Source: Tissierella simiarum (lineage in GTDB: Bacteria > Bacillota > Clostridia > Tissierellales > Tissierellaceae). Taken from it: a stretch of DNA of 64,000 nt. The stretch is from NCBI RefSeq assembly GCF_018917865.1, contig NZ_JAHLPM010000007.1, forward strand, positions 62,001-126,000, read 5' to 3'. Each line of letters begins with the position of its first letter. The first letter of the stretch is position 1. Positions 35,373-43,373 of the stretch are shown one piece after another. The notes beneath the pieces are model-generated. The model saw nothing but the letters and a program-made list of their open reading frames with translations. It was not told the DNA's origin and searched no databases. The translations under genes were made by a program, and so were the position numbers.

Positions 35373-35625
35373 ATTTATCGTTATGATTTTTAATTTTTAA
35401 TAAAGCTTTTGATAGTTGATCTGGGCAAGAAGTATTTTTATTACCACATTTTATTCCAGACAATTTATCTATAAGTTTATCTACTTCCATTCCCTCTACC
35501 AGGCTTGCTATTCCTTGTAAATTTCCATTACATCCTCCAGTAAATTTAACATTCTTTACTGCACCATTTTCTACATCAAAAGTAATATCTTTTGCACAAA
35601 CTCCATTTGTTGAATACTGGTACAT
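35371..35625 (-). CDS. TIGR03905-family TSCPD domain protein
   Basis: The 84-residue protein contains the TSCPD motif (NTSCPDQLSKAL, about 64-75) and four further cysteines, including GVCAKD, GGCNGN and IKCGNK. TSCPD domains occur at the end of B12-dependent ribonucleotide reductases and in small stand-alone proteins that probably bind a metal. The stand-alone function is unknown. AGGAGGTAATT precedes the ATG. Confidence 0.9.
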   Translation of the reverse strand: MYQYSTNGVCAKDITFDVENGAVKNVKFTGGCNGNLQGIASLVEGMEVDKLIDKLSGIKCGNKNTSCPDQLSKALLKIKNHNDK

Positions 35626-35884
35626 ATTTAATTACCTCCTGCTCTATTATTATAATGATAAAATATATTATACATTATTTTATGTGTATTAGGAATGGCA
35701 TAAATATAATATTTTGCTTTATCTAACAGAAATATATAGTTCAAAATTTACACTTCTCCAATTAAATGTAAAAAGTATAATGAATTTGAACTTGTAATGC
35801 TGATATTATCAAGGTTTAGTCATTTTGAAGATTTTCTTATTATTTATGATTTCTATGTATAATTATCCATTTATAAATTTTTCC

Positions 35885-35913
35885 TTGTAACGGTTTCCCG
35901 TATATGTTAGAAT
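35885..35913 (+). promoter_or_regulatory. Sigma-A promoter of the glycine riboswitch transcript
   Basis: TTGTAA (35885-35890), a 17-base spacer and TAGAAT (35908-35913) put the start near 35920, about 25 bases before the first aptamer. Confidence 0.6.
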
Positions 35914-35944
35914 AATAATTAACAATCTTTTATATGTGGATGAA

Positions 35945-36146
35945 GTTTGTTGGAAATATCTAATCTTAGATAACCGAAGGAGCAAGAGGTAGGCCCTATA
36001 CTCGCCCTATTATCGAAACTCTCAGGTCATAGACAATAAACTGACACAACCCCTGGAGAGTCCCGTTAAATCGGGCATCGAAGAAGCAACCTATATATAG
36101 AGACTTTATATAGGGAAACTTTCAGATACAAGGACAGGGCGGTAGA
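35945..36146 (+). promoter_or_regulatory. Tandem glycine riboswitch
   Basis: Two aptamers lie in series. The first has ACCGAAGGAGCAA and AAACTCTCAGGT (35972-36027). A short linker leads to the second: CTGGAGAGTCCCGTTAAATC, GGGCATCGAAGAAGCAA and AAACTTTCAGATACAAGGAC (36053-36136). The order and the conserved core match the glycine (gcvT) class. The next gene is a PfoR-like membrane protein. A CCTCCAT anti-ribosome-binding-site at about 36174-36180 can pair with the gene's ATGGAGG, which suggests translational control. Confidence 0.9.
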
Positions 36147-36256
36147 GTAGCAAACGTTTTTTATGCTATTGTACCTCCATGTCTTTTTGCTTTTTTGAAG
36201 ACTTTACTAAATTTAAAAGCGAAGACAATGTAATAATCATACAATGGAGGGATTTG

Positions 36257-37318
36257 ATGTTAACAATTATCAAAGGAATGGGTTTATTATTAATAACCCT
36301 AGTATTATTTTCACTTTTTAGTCTAAAGGCACCAAAAGGTGATAAAGCTATGTCGGGCTTAGCCGGAGCAGCTATAGCAAGTTTCTTAGTTGAGGCTATC
36401 CATAAATATATTAGTGGAGATTTTCTTAAAATTGCCTTTTTAGGTGAAGTCGGAGCATCTTCAGGAAGTATGGCTGGAACAGCATCGGCTATTTTAGTTT
36501 CCTTGAGTATGGGAGCTAATCCTGTTTTCTCTGTAGTAGCAGGTGTAGCATTGGTTAATATTGGCATATTGCCGGGATTTATTGCAGGATATATTATTGG
36601 ATTAGTTGCACCAATAATAGAAAAGAAGCTACCTGAAGGATTAAATGTAGTTATTGGAGCACTTACTATAGCACCTTTAGCGAGACTTATTGCTATTGGA
36701 GTCACACCTATTGTTGACGCTACTTTATTAAGTGTCGGCCAAGCCGTTTCAGTAGCAGCAGAACAATCGCCTTATGTAATGGGATTTCTTTTGGGTGGAA
36801 TGATGAAAGTAATTTGTACTTCTCCACTAAGTTCCATGTCTGTAACAGCAATGCTTGGTCTAAATGGACTCGCTATGGGAATATCATCAATTGCCAGCTT
36901 TGGAGGAGCTTTTACAAATGGAGTAGTCTTTAAACGAATGAAAATTGGGGATAATAGTAATGTACTTGGTGTAATGTTGGAACCTTTGACACAAGCACCT
37001 CTAATTACAGCAAATCCAGTACCTATATATTTTTCTGACTTTATAGGTGGAGGTCTTGCTGGTATAGTAGCAGCAGCTTTAGGAATCATCAACAATGCTC
37101 CAGGAACAGCAGCACCAATTCCAGGATTACTTGCCCCCTTTGGATTCAACCCACCACTAAAAGTATTTTTAGCTTTATCTTTAGCAGCTATATGTGGTGT
37201 TATTGGAGGCTTTGTTGGGACAAGTATAATAAAATTATTTTATGATAAAGAGATTATTAAACCTAGTGAAAAAAATAATAAAAACTTTTCTTCAAAAGAA
37301 GTTTTACAAAATAGATAA
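36257..37318 (+). CDS. PfoR-like membrane protein (PTS EIIC-2 family), glycine riboswitch controlled
   Basis: The ATG at 36257 follows GGAGGG; a longer frame has no such site. The 353-residue protein has nine or ten hydrophobic segments rich in Gly and Ala (e.g. SGLAGAAIASFLVEAIHKY; GTAAPIPGLLAPFGFNPP) and matches the PTS_EIIC_2/COG3641 PfoR family, first known as a regulator of perfringolysin in C. perfringens. No EIIA or EIIB lies next to it. Its expression under a glycine riboswitch points to a job in glycine uptake or export rather than sugar transport. Substrate unproven. Confidence 0.88.
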   Translation: MLTIIKGMGLLLITLVLFSLFSLKAPKGDKAMSGLAGAAIASFLVEAIHKYISGDFLKIAFLGEVGASSGSMAGTASAILVSLSMGANPVFSVVAGVALVNIGILPGFIAGYIIGLVAPIIEKKLPEGLNVVIGALTIAPLARLIAIGVTPIVDATLLSVGQAVSVAAEQSPYVMGFLLGGMMKVICTSPLSSMSVTAMLGLNGLAMGISSIASFGGAFTNGVVFKRMKIGDNSNVLGVMLEPLTQAPLITANPVPIYFSDFIGGGLAGIVAAALGIINNAPGTAAPIPGLLAPFGFNPPLKVFLALSLAAICGVIGGFVGTSIIKLFYDKEIIKPSEKNNKNFSSKEVLQNR

Positions 37319-37322
37319 TGTT

Positions 37323-37352
37323 AAAGTCATTACCCTAGGGTAATGACTTTTT
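37323..37352 (+). terminator. Terminator after the PfoR-like gene
   Basis: A perfect 12-bp AAAGTCATTACC/GGTAATGACTTT hairpin with a CTAG loop is followed by T residues on the plus strand. Confidence 0.85.
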
Positions 37353-37668
37353 GAATTCTATAAACTTTTAATTCTGTTATATGAAACATTTATTAGATTA
37401 CAATAAAGCAATTATAATCTGATAAATTAATTATATAAAAGTGTTTAATTAAAAAATATATCCTTAGAAATAAATAAGTCTTAAATCCTATTTTTATATT
37501 TATTTCTTCATAAATGATTAAAGGTACTATAATTCCTATCGTCCTGCACAAATAAGGATTCAAATAATACTTTCTTATTTGCCGTAAATAAATTTTCCAT
37601 ATCAAACCATGTCTAAAATATGCTATGATGAAAAATATAGAATAATGACAATTAAAGGGGGATATTGT
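37353..37668. other. Intergenic stretch without recognisable content
   Basis: Roughly 315 very AT-rich bases lie between the PfoR terminator and the thiolase-like gene. I see no supported gene. A minus-strand frame here lacks a ribosome binding site and looks like chance. Confidence 0.5.
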
Positions 37669-38667
37669 ATGACAGTAATTAAAATTTTATCAAGTTCAAT
37701 CTATCATCCACAGAATAAAGTTACAAAAAAAGAAATACTAGAAGATTTTGATGCAAGAGGAATTGATGTTAGAGGTTTGATGAATTCTTTAGGACGAAAT
37801 CAGCTATTTAAAACAAAAGATGAAAATATTATAGAGATGTGTGTCATTGCAGGAAGAAAAGCTATTGAAAAAGCTAATATAAACCCTAAAGACATTGATA
37901 TGCTAGTATTTGCTTCAGACAATCCTGAATATTTGGCACCATCAAACTCATTAATTTTGCATCATAAGTTAGAAACATTAAATGCAAATAATATCTTCGA
38001 TTTCAATAATAATTGTTTATCTATGGTTAGTGCAATGGACTACATATCCAAATATATGCTATCTTCTGCTCATATTAAAACTGCTATTATTCTAGGTGGT
38101 CAAATGATGAAATTTTTTTCAAGAGAAGACGATCCCGTAGTTAAAGCTACATCAGGAGATGGAGCAGCATGTGTAATTTTGAAAAAGGAAGAGTTAGAAG
38201 ACAATAGCGGAATAATAGACTCTATATACTTAGCAGATTCTTATCTTAATGATAAAATGCGTCTCCCTATGTGTGGAATGAGCAATATATTAAGGGATGA
38301 TATTCTAAAAGAAGATAAAAAAGCGTTGTTTTCTCCTCATGATGTTAGTTTTTTTTCTGAAAAATGGACTTATTTAATAACAAAATTATTAAAAAGAAAT
38401 GGATTAGAACCTAATAATATTAGTCATTTTATATTTTCTCAGTTTTCCTTAAATGACATAAAAAATACGCTAAGCTCATTGAATATAGAAAATTCAGAAA
38501 ATAAATATACCTTTATTGCCGATAAATATGGATATACTGGATCAGCAAGTCCAATATTTGCATTAGATGAAGCCTATAATTTAAATAAAATAAAAAAATC
38601 AGATTATATTATATTTTGTACAGTCGGAATTGGGTATTCAATGATGGCTCTATTATATAAAGCATAA
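37669..38667 (+). CDS. FabH-like (KAS III) thiolase-fold protein lacking the usual His and Asn
   Basis: The ATG at 37669 follows AAGGGGG and gives 332 residues. The nucleophile is present: C116 in NNNCLSMVSAMDY. The canonical H in IPHQAN reads S257 in IFSQFS and the canonical N in GNTSAAS reads Y289 in YGYTGSAS. FabH uses that pair for decarboxylation, so this protein may catalyse an acyl transfer or a condensation without decarboxylation. It is a lone gene with no acyl carrier protein or fatty acid genes nearby. Product unknown. Confidence 0.85.
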   Translation: MTVIKILSSSIYHPQNKVTKKEILEDFDARGIDVRGLMNSLGRNQLFKTKDENIIEMCVIAGRKAIEKANINPKDIDMLVFASDNPEYLAPSNSLILHHKLETLNANNIFDFNNNCLSMVSAMDYISKYMLSSAHIKTAIILGGQMMKFFSREDDPVVKATSGDGAACVILKKEELEDNSGIIDSIYLADSYLNDKMRLPMCGMSNILRDDILKEDKKALFSPHDVSFFSEKWTYLITKLLKRNGLEPNNISHFIFSQFSLNDIKNTLSSLNIENSENKYTFIADKYGYTGSASPIFALDEAYNLNKIKKSDYIIFCTVGIGYSMMALLYKA

Positions 38668-38692
38668 GACTCCTTATATAGGAGTCTTTTTT
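38666..38692 (+). terminator. Terminator after the FabH-like gene
   Basis: An 8-bp AAGACTCC/GGAGTCTT hairpin is followed by further T. It may also serve the converging gene at 38691. Confidence 0.85.
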
Positions 38693-39053
38693 AAATTATT
38701 GATAATACTTCCCCCAAAGTATCCTTAAAAACAACTTCAAAATTTTTCTCATTAACAATTTTAGATAATTGCATTTTTGCAATGGCAGATTTAGGATAAG
38801 TTCCAAAATACTTTTTAAACCCTGTATCCATATACATAGATATACATTGTTCTAAAACAGGTATCATTTCTTTTTTAGAAACTACTAAACCTTCTCCACA
38901 TATAACCATAGAATATTCTTTCGGATTTATCTTACCTACATTACTCTTATAATCAGATAAGAATTGTAATCCTTCGTCTTCCTGTATAAATCCCTCTACC
39001 ATCACTATAAATGATTTCTTCCTTTCATCTACTTCAATCTTATACAATGTCAA
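38691..39053 (-). CDS. Hypothetical protein, 120 residues
   Basis: The protein begins MTLYKIEVDERKKSFIVMVE and has an alternating beta/helix pattern reminiscent of STAS or SpoIIAA-like folds, e.g. SMVICGEGLVVSKKEMIPVL. It has no membrane segment. I cannot name a family with confidence. Small STAS-like proteins of this size are common in Clostridia and often unnamed. It is transcribed away from rnpB and has AAAGGAGG ahead of the start. Confidence 0.6.
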   Translation of the reverse strand: MTLYKIEVDERKKSFIVMVEGFIQEDEGLQFLSDYKSNVGKINPKEYSMVICGEGLVVSKKEMIPVLEQCISMYMDTGFKKYFGTYPKSAIAKMQLSKIVNEKNFEVVFKDTLGEVLSII

Positions 39054-39165
39054 ATACCTCCTTTTTTGTTATATTTCAATTATACATGAAAAACCATGTA
39101 TTTCCAATAAAATTAGACAATTTATAACAGATTATTTTATAATTATATATTACTTGCATCAAAAA

Positions 39166-39197
39166 AATAAAAAATCACCTATCATAGTAAGTGATTT
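39166..39197 (-). terminator. Terminator after rnpB
   Basis: AAATCAC/GTGATTT arms (39172-39178 and 39191-39197) enclose a small CTATGATAG hairpin. A T-rich tract follows on the minus strand. It ends the RNase P RNA. Confidence 0.75.
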
Positions 39198-39210
39198 AAT
39201 TATGTATAAA

Positions 39211-39547
39211 GAGTAAGCCTATAAGCCGTGTTCTGTTTTAAATGGTCATCTATCTAGATCTATTGTTGCCAATAAATTCATGCGACCTACCATTGGGACG
39301 GTAGCGGGCAACCACCTTTTTAGTCCCTTACTTGGTCTTGCTCCAGATGGGGTTTACAGAGCCAATTAGTCGCCTAATTGCTGGTGAGCTCTTACCTCGC
39401 CTTTCCATCCTTACCTAACTAAAGTTAGGCGGTATATTTCTGTTGCACTATCCTTAGGGTCGCCCCCACTGGACGTTATCCAGCATCCTGCCCTATGGAG
39501 CACGGACTTTCCTCATGCTTAAAGCATGCGACCATTCAGCTTACTCT
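39211..39547 (-). ncRNA. rnpB: RNase P RNA, bacterial type A
   Basis: Read on the minus strand, the RNA shows the conserved P4 strand and core blocks: GAGGAAAGTCCGTGCTCC near the 5' end, GATGGAAAGG.. in the middle, and CAGAACACGGCTTATAG near the 3' end. Complementary ends (GAGTAAGC with GCTTACTC) form P1. It is the catalytic subunit for tRNA 5' maturation. Limits are set from P1 and may be a few bases off. Confidence 0.95.
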
Positions 39548-39572
39548 TACCTTATTATTTTTTACATAATTT

Positions 39573-39601
39573 AATATAGCATAAATCATGCCAATTTGCA
39601 A
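39573..39601 (-). promoter_or_regulatory. Promoter of rnpB
   Basis: On the minus strand TTGCAA (39596-39601), 17 bases and TATATT (39573-39578) give a start near 39566, shortly before the RNA's 5' end. Confidence 0.6.
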
Positions 39602-39639
39602 ATGTATTTATTGAAACTAATGGTATTTTATTCCATGTT

Positions 39640-40368
39640 TTAATTTGGCTCTTTATTATAGTAAAGAATTCTCCCACAATTTTCACAATAAATTATGTCT
39701 TTATTATTTTTTAATTTATCTACGATATATGTGGGAATCAATATATTGCAGCCACTACAAACATTATTTTTTATTTCTCCAAAACCGTTACCTCTATTTT
39801 CCCTTAATTGATGATATCTATTCAGTAAATCTTTATCTATTTTATTTAATAAGTCCTCTATAATAGACCCTTCTTCTCTTATTTTATTATTTAGTTCTTC
39901 TGATAAGGACTTATAATATTTTCTTAACTTCTTATAGTCCTTCTTTATTTCTTCTAGACTAGTTTCCATATTATTTAAATCTATTTCAATATCTTCTATT
40001 TCTTCCATAATAAACAACATGTCAATTTCAGTAGAGTTAACAAGAGCTTTTAGTTTATCCCTTTCTTTAGATAAATAATCTAACTGTCGCAAGTCTATAA
40101 TTGTGCCATCATATAAATTTTTTTCAATTTCTTCTAACTGATAATTATAATCTTTTAATATTAGATTATTTTCTTTTAATTTCTTTTGATACTTTCCTAG
40201 ATTATCTCTTAAACTTACTAACTTATTTTCTGTTTTTTTTACCCTATCAGCAATGTCTCTAATATCCGAAGTGTTCATAGCTTGTTCTAATTTGTATTTA
40301 TAGCTTTCTAGTGAATTAAAATGGATTTCTAGATTCCATAATAAATCTAATTGTTCCATTATACTCAT
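39640..40368 (-). CDS. C4-type zinc ribbon coiled-coil protein
   Basis: The 242-residue protein is mostly coiled coil (about 20-190) and ends in a zinc ribbon: NNVCSGCNILIP and IIYCENCGRILYY. This matches the zf-RING_7/COG1579 family, found beside Nif3-like genes in many bacteria; the family is a putative nucleic acid-binding protein. It starts 11 bases after the Nif3-like gene. Confidence 0.88.
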   Translation of the reverse strand: MSIMEQLDLLWNLEIHFNSLESYKYKLEQAMNTSDIRDIADRVKKTENKLVSLRDNLGKYQKKLKENNLILKDYNYQLEEIEKNLYDGTIIDLRQLDYLSKERDKLKALVNSTEIDMLFIMEEIEDIEIDLNNMETSLEEIKKDYKKLRKYYKSLSEELNNKIREEGSIIEDLLNKIDKDLLNRYHQLRENRGNGFGEIKNNVCSGCNILIPTYIVDKLKNNKDIIYCENCGRILYYNKEPN

Positions 40369-40379
40369 CTCCCCACAAG

Positions 40380-41480
40380 TTAATATACTACATAAGGTGG
40401 ACTAGGCTCATTAAGCATATCTATATTTACTGTATTATTAGTCTTTTTAATTAAATATTCTTTTATTACTGGTAATATTACTTTTTCCGTATTAAAATGT
40501 CCTGCATCCACTAAGGTAAGTCCAAGCTCATAGGCTAATTGAGCATCATGATATTTAATATCCCCTGTTATATATAAGTCAGCGTCATGTATATAGCTAT
40601 CATGGATAAATGAACTCCCACTACCACCGCAAACAGCTACTCTTTTTACCTTTTTATTCATATTTCCATATACAGTTAAATAAGGTGTATCTAATTTTTC
40701 CTTTACATAGTTTAAGTATTCTTGTAAGCTGGTTTCGTAAATATCTCCTACTCTTCCATATCCATATTTATCTCCTTTATTTTCTAAAGGATAAATATCA
40801 TAGGCTACTTCTTCATAAGGATGGACATTTAACATTTCTTTAATAATGTTACTTAGCCTGTCTTTCTGGACTATTGTTTCTATTCTAGCTTCTCTTACCT
40901 TTTCTAGCTCTCCTTCATTTCCAATATAAGGGGTTGTTCCTTCCATTGGCAAGAATGTTCCAAAACCTTCAATATTATAAGTACAATGACTATAGTTTCC
41001 TATATATCCTGCTCCATTATTTCCAAGAACTTCTCTTATAATATCGGCATGAGTTAAAGGAACAAAGACTACTAATTTATATAAATCCTCTTCATAGTTC
41101 TTCTGAAGAGGAATGGAATTTTTCAAGCCTAAGAGTTTTGCCAATTCATCGTTTACTCCATTTTTAGCTAAATCTAAATTAGTATGAGCATTATAAACAG
41201 CTATATCTTCTCTAATTAAATTATATACAAGTTTTTCTTTATAGGATAGAGTTGTTATTTTCTCTAGGGGTTTAAATATCAATGGATGATGAGTTATTAT
41301 CATATCATACCTTTCTTCTAATGCCTTATTTAGCACTCTATCATCTAAATCTAAAGATATTAATATTCTTTCTACTTTTCTATCCTCATTACCTATTTGA
41401 AATCCAGTATTATCCCATTTATCTATTAATTTAGGCAAAGCCCAATTATCCATAAATTCAATAATATCCTTAACTTTCAA
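40380..41480 (-). CDS. Nif3-like dinuclear metal-centre protein (YqfO type)
   Basis: The 366-residue protein has the Nif3/DUF34 signatures: MITHHPLIFKPL and VYNAHTNLDLAKNGVND near the N-terminus and DAGHFNTEKVILP near the end, plus an inserted PII-like domain in the middle (about 128-225). The family binds two metal ions and forms hexamers; it is annotated as a GTP cyclohydrolase I type 2 homologue, but its true function is unsettled. It overlaps trmK by 11 bases. Confidence 0.93.
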   Translation of the reverse strand: MKVKDIIEFMDNWALPKLIDKWDNTGFQIGNEDRKVERILISLDLDDRVLNKALEERYDMIITHHPLIFKPLEKITTLSYKEKLVYNLIREDIAVYNAHTNLDLAKNGVNDELAKLLGLKNSIPLQKNYEEDLYKLVVFVPLTHADIIREVLGNNGAGYIGNYSHCTYNIEGFGTFLPMEGTTPYIGNEGELEKVREARIETIVQKDRLSNIIKEMLNVHPYEEVAYDIYPLENKGDKYGYGRVGDIYETSLQEYLNYVKEKLDTPYLTVYGNMNKKVKRVAVCGGSGSSFIHDSYIHDADLYITGDIKYHDAQLAYELGLTLVDAGHFNTEKVILPVIKEYLIKKTNNTVNIDMLNEPSPPYVVY

Positions 41481-42165
41481 AGTTAATCAACACCTCTTTT
41501 AAATCATTTAATTTTCCAATCAACTCAAAATATCTTTCTTTACTTTTATCAGTATCTTTTCCTTCTAAATCTGCTAAGATATTTTCTGTCATTTTCATCT
41601 TATTTTCTATGAATTCTTGAAGTATAGGATCTTTTCTTTCTATTAAAATTTTACTTATTTCATAGTAAATATCCTTTTCAATATAACTCTTACCCTTTTT
41701 AGCATATATAATTTCATAATACTTGTTTTCTTCTTTCACAATTTTTTCATCTAATATTATAAAATTATTGTCATGAAGATACTTTCTTAATTCCTTAGAT
41801 GCTATCATGGGTTGAAAAATAAAATGAGTTATAGAATTGGATACTTCCTTATTATCTTCTAATATGTCTCTTATTAATAAACCGCCCATTCCAGCTATAA
41901 TTACAGTGTCAACTTCATAAGGTTTTAACACCTCTAACCCATTACCTAATCTTGATTCTATTTCTTTTTCATATCCAATTTCTTTTACATACTCTATTAT
42001 CTTATCTAAAGAATTTTTACTGATATCCGATCCTATGACCCGTTTACTTATTCCACTTTCTATTAGATAAACAGGAATATATCCATGGTCTGTCCCAATA
42101 TCAGCTACTATAGAGTGTTTTGGTACCATCTCTCCAATAGCTTGTAGTCGTTTTGATAGCTTCAT
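41470..42165 (-). CDS. trmK: tRNA (adenine(22)-N(1))-methyltransferase
   Basis: The 231-residue Rossmann methyltransferase has the SAM loop VADIGTDHGYIPVYL (about 20-34) and the VIIAGMGGLLI motif. TrmK makes m1A22 in tRNA. In Bacillus it is yqfN, next to sigA, as it is here. The C-terminal coiled coil (about 180-231) is typical. Confidence 0.94.
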   Translation of the reverse strand: MKLSKRLQAIGEMVPKHSIVADIGTDHGYIPVYLIESGISKRVIGSDISKNSLDKIIEYVKEIGYEKEIESRLGNGLEVLKPYEVDTVIIAGMGGLLIRDILEDNKEVSNSITHFIFQPMIASKELRKYLHDNNFIILDEKIVKEENKYYEIIYAKKGKSYIEKDIYYEISKILIERKDPILQEFIENKMKMTENILADLEGKDTDKSKERYFELIGKLNDLKEVLINFES

Positions 42166-42194
42166 TTAATTCTTCCTTTCAATGTTTCATGTAT

Positions 42195-42226
42195 AATTAA
42201 AGATCCGCAAAAGCGAATCTTTAATT
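42195..42226 (-). terminator. Hairpin after rpoD
   Basis: A 14-bp near-perfect inverted repeat (AATTAAAGATnCGC arms) with an AAAA loop follows the rpoD stop codon directly. No long T-run follows, so it may only partly stop transcription before trmK. Confidence 0.55.
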
Positions 42227-43349
42227 ATTCTAAAAAGTCTTTTAACTTTTTACTTCTACTTGGATGTCTTAGCTTTCTCAAAGCTTTAGCTTCTATTTGT
42301 CTAATTCTTTCTCTTGTAACTTCAAACTCTTTTCCAACCTCTTCCAAAGTTCTTGCTCTTCCATCATCTAATCCAAATCTTAACCTTAATACTTTTTGTT
42401 CTCTTGGAGTTAAAGTATCTAACACATCTATTAATTGCTCTCTTAACATAGTAAAAGTAGCTGCTTCTGCTGGTGCTAGAACTTCATCATCAGGAATAAA
42501 ATCTCCAAGGTGGCTGTCTTCTTCTTCTCCAATGGGAGTTTCTAAGGATACTGGTTCTTGAGCAATTTTCATAATTTCTCTAACTTTTTCCACTTCCATA
42601 TTCATTTCTTTTCCAATTTCCTCAGGACTTGGATCTCTTCCTAACTCCTGTACTAATTGTCTTTGGACTCTCACTAATTTATTTATAGTTTCTACCATAT
42701 GAACAGGTATTCTAATTGTTCTAGCTTGATCTGCAATAGCTCTTGTTATTGCTTGGCGTATCCACCAAGTTGCATAGGTACTAAACTTAAAGCCTTTTCT
42801 ATAGTCAAATTTTTCTACAGCTTTCATCAATCCTAGATTACCTTCTTGAATTAGGTCTAAAAATAGCATACCTCTTCCAACATATCTTTTGGCTATACTA
42901 ACTACAAGTCTAAGATTTGCTTCTGCTAGTTTTTTCTTTGCTATCTCGTCTCCTTCTTCCATTCTTAAAGCCAATTCAATTTCTTCTTCTGCTGTCAATA
43001 AAGGTATTTTACCAATTTCTTTTAAATACATCCTTACAGGATCATCTACACTAATTCCTTTTGGTACAGATAAATCTTCTTCTTTAATATCATCAATATC
43101 TTCCTCTACATCATCGTCACTTTCCAACAAAATATCTTCTTCTTTTTCTCCTACTATATCAATTCCTATTTCTTCAAGTTTTTGATATATATCATCAATT
43201 TGCTCTGTATCTAAGTCTATCTCTTCTAAACAATCCATAATTTCTTTATATGTTAACATTCCATTTTTCTTGCCCTTGCTAATAAGCTTCTTTACTGCTT
43301 CTATCTTATCTTTTTGAATTTTCTCATTATCCTTATTTCCTTGGTCCAA
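42225..43349 (-). CDS. rpoD: Primary sigma factor RpoD (sigma A)
   Basis: The 374-residue sigma-70 factor has region 1.2 ([17 protein letters not shown]), the acidic linker, region 2 ([34 protein letters not shown]) and region 4 ([20 protein letters not shown]). It recognises the housekeeping promoters. The start is TTG at 43347-43349, six bases after GGAGGGG. It follows dnaG after 24 bases, the classic dnaG-rpoD order. Confidence 0.98.
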   Translation of the reverse strand: MDQGNKDNEKIQKDKIEAVKKLISKGKKNGMLTYKEIMDCLEEIDLDTEQIDDIYQKLEEIGIDIVGEKEEDILLESDDDVEEDIDDIKEEDLSVPKGISVDDPVRMYLKEIGKIPLLTAEEEIELALRMEEGDEIAKKKLAEANLRLVVSIAKRYVGRGMLFLDLIQEGNLGLMKAVEKFDYRKGFKFSTYATWWIRQAITRAIADQARTIRIPVHMVETINKLVRVQRQLVQELGRDPSPEEIGKEMNMEVEKVREIMKIAQEPVSLETPIGEEEDSHLGDFIPDDEVLAPAEAATFTMLREQLIDVLDTLTPREQKVLRLRFGLDDGRARTLEEVGKEFEVTRERIRQIEAKALRKLRHPSRSKKLKDFLE

Positions 43350-43373
43350 TGAAGTCCCCTCCTTTCCATATGC

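Noticed and set aside
36166-36705. Minus-strand frame over the start of the PfoR-like gene
   Set aside because: It is antisense to a strongly supported gene and riboswitch leader; no ribosome binding site.
37393-37605. Minus-strand 70-residue frame in the intergenic gap
   Set aside because: No ribosome binding site, extreme Ile/Tyr/Leu bias, and no terminator or partner.
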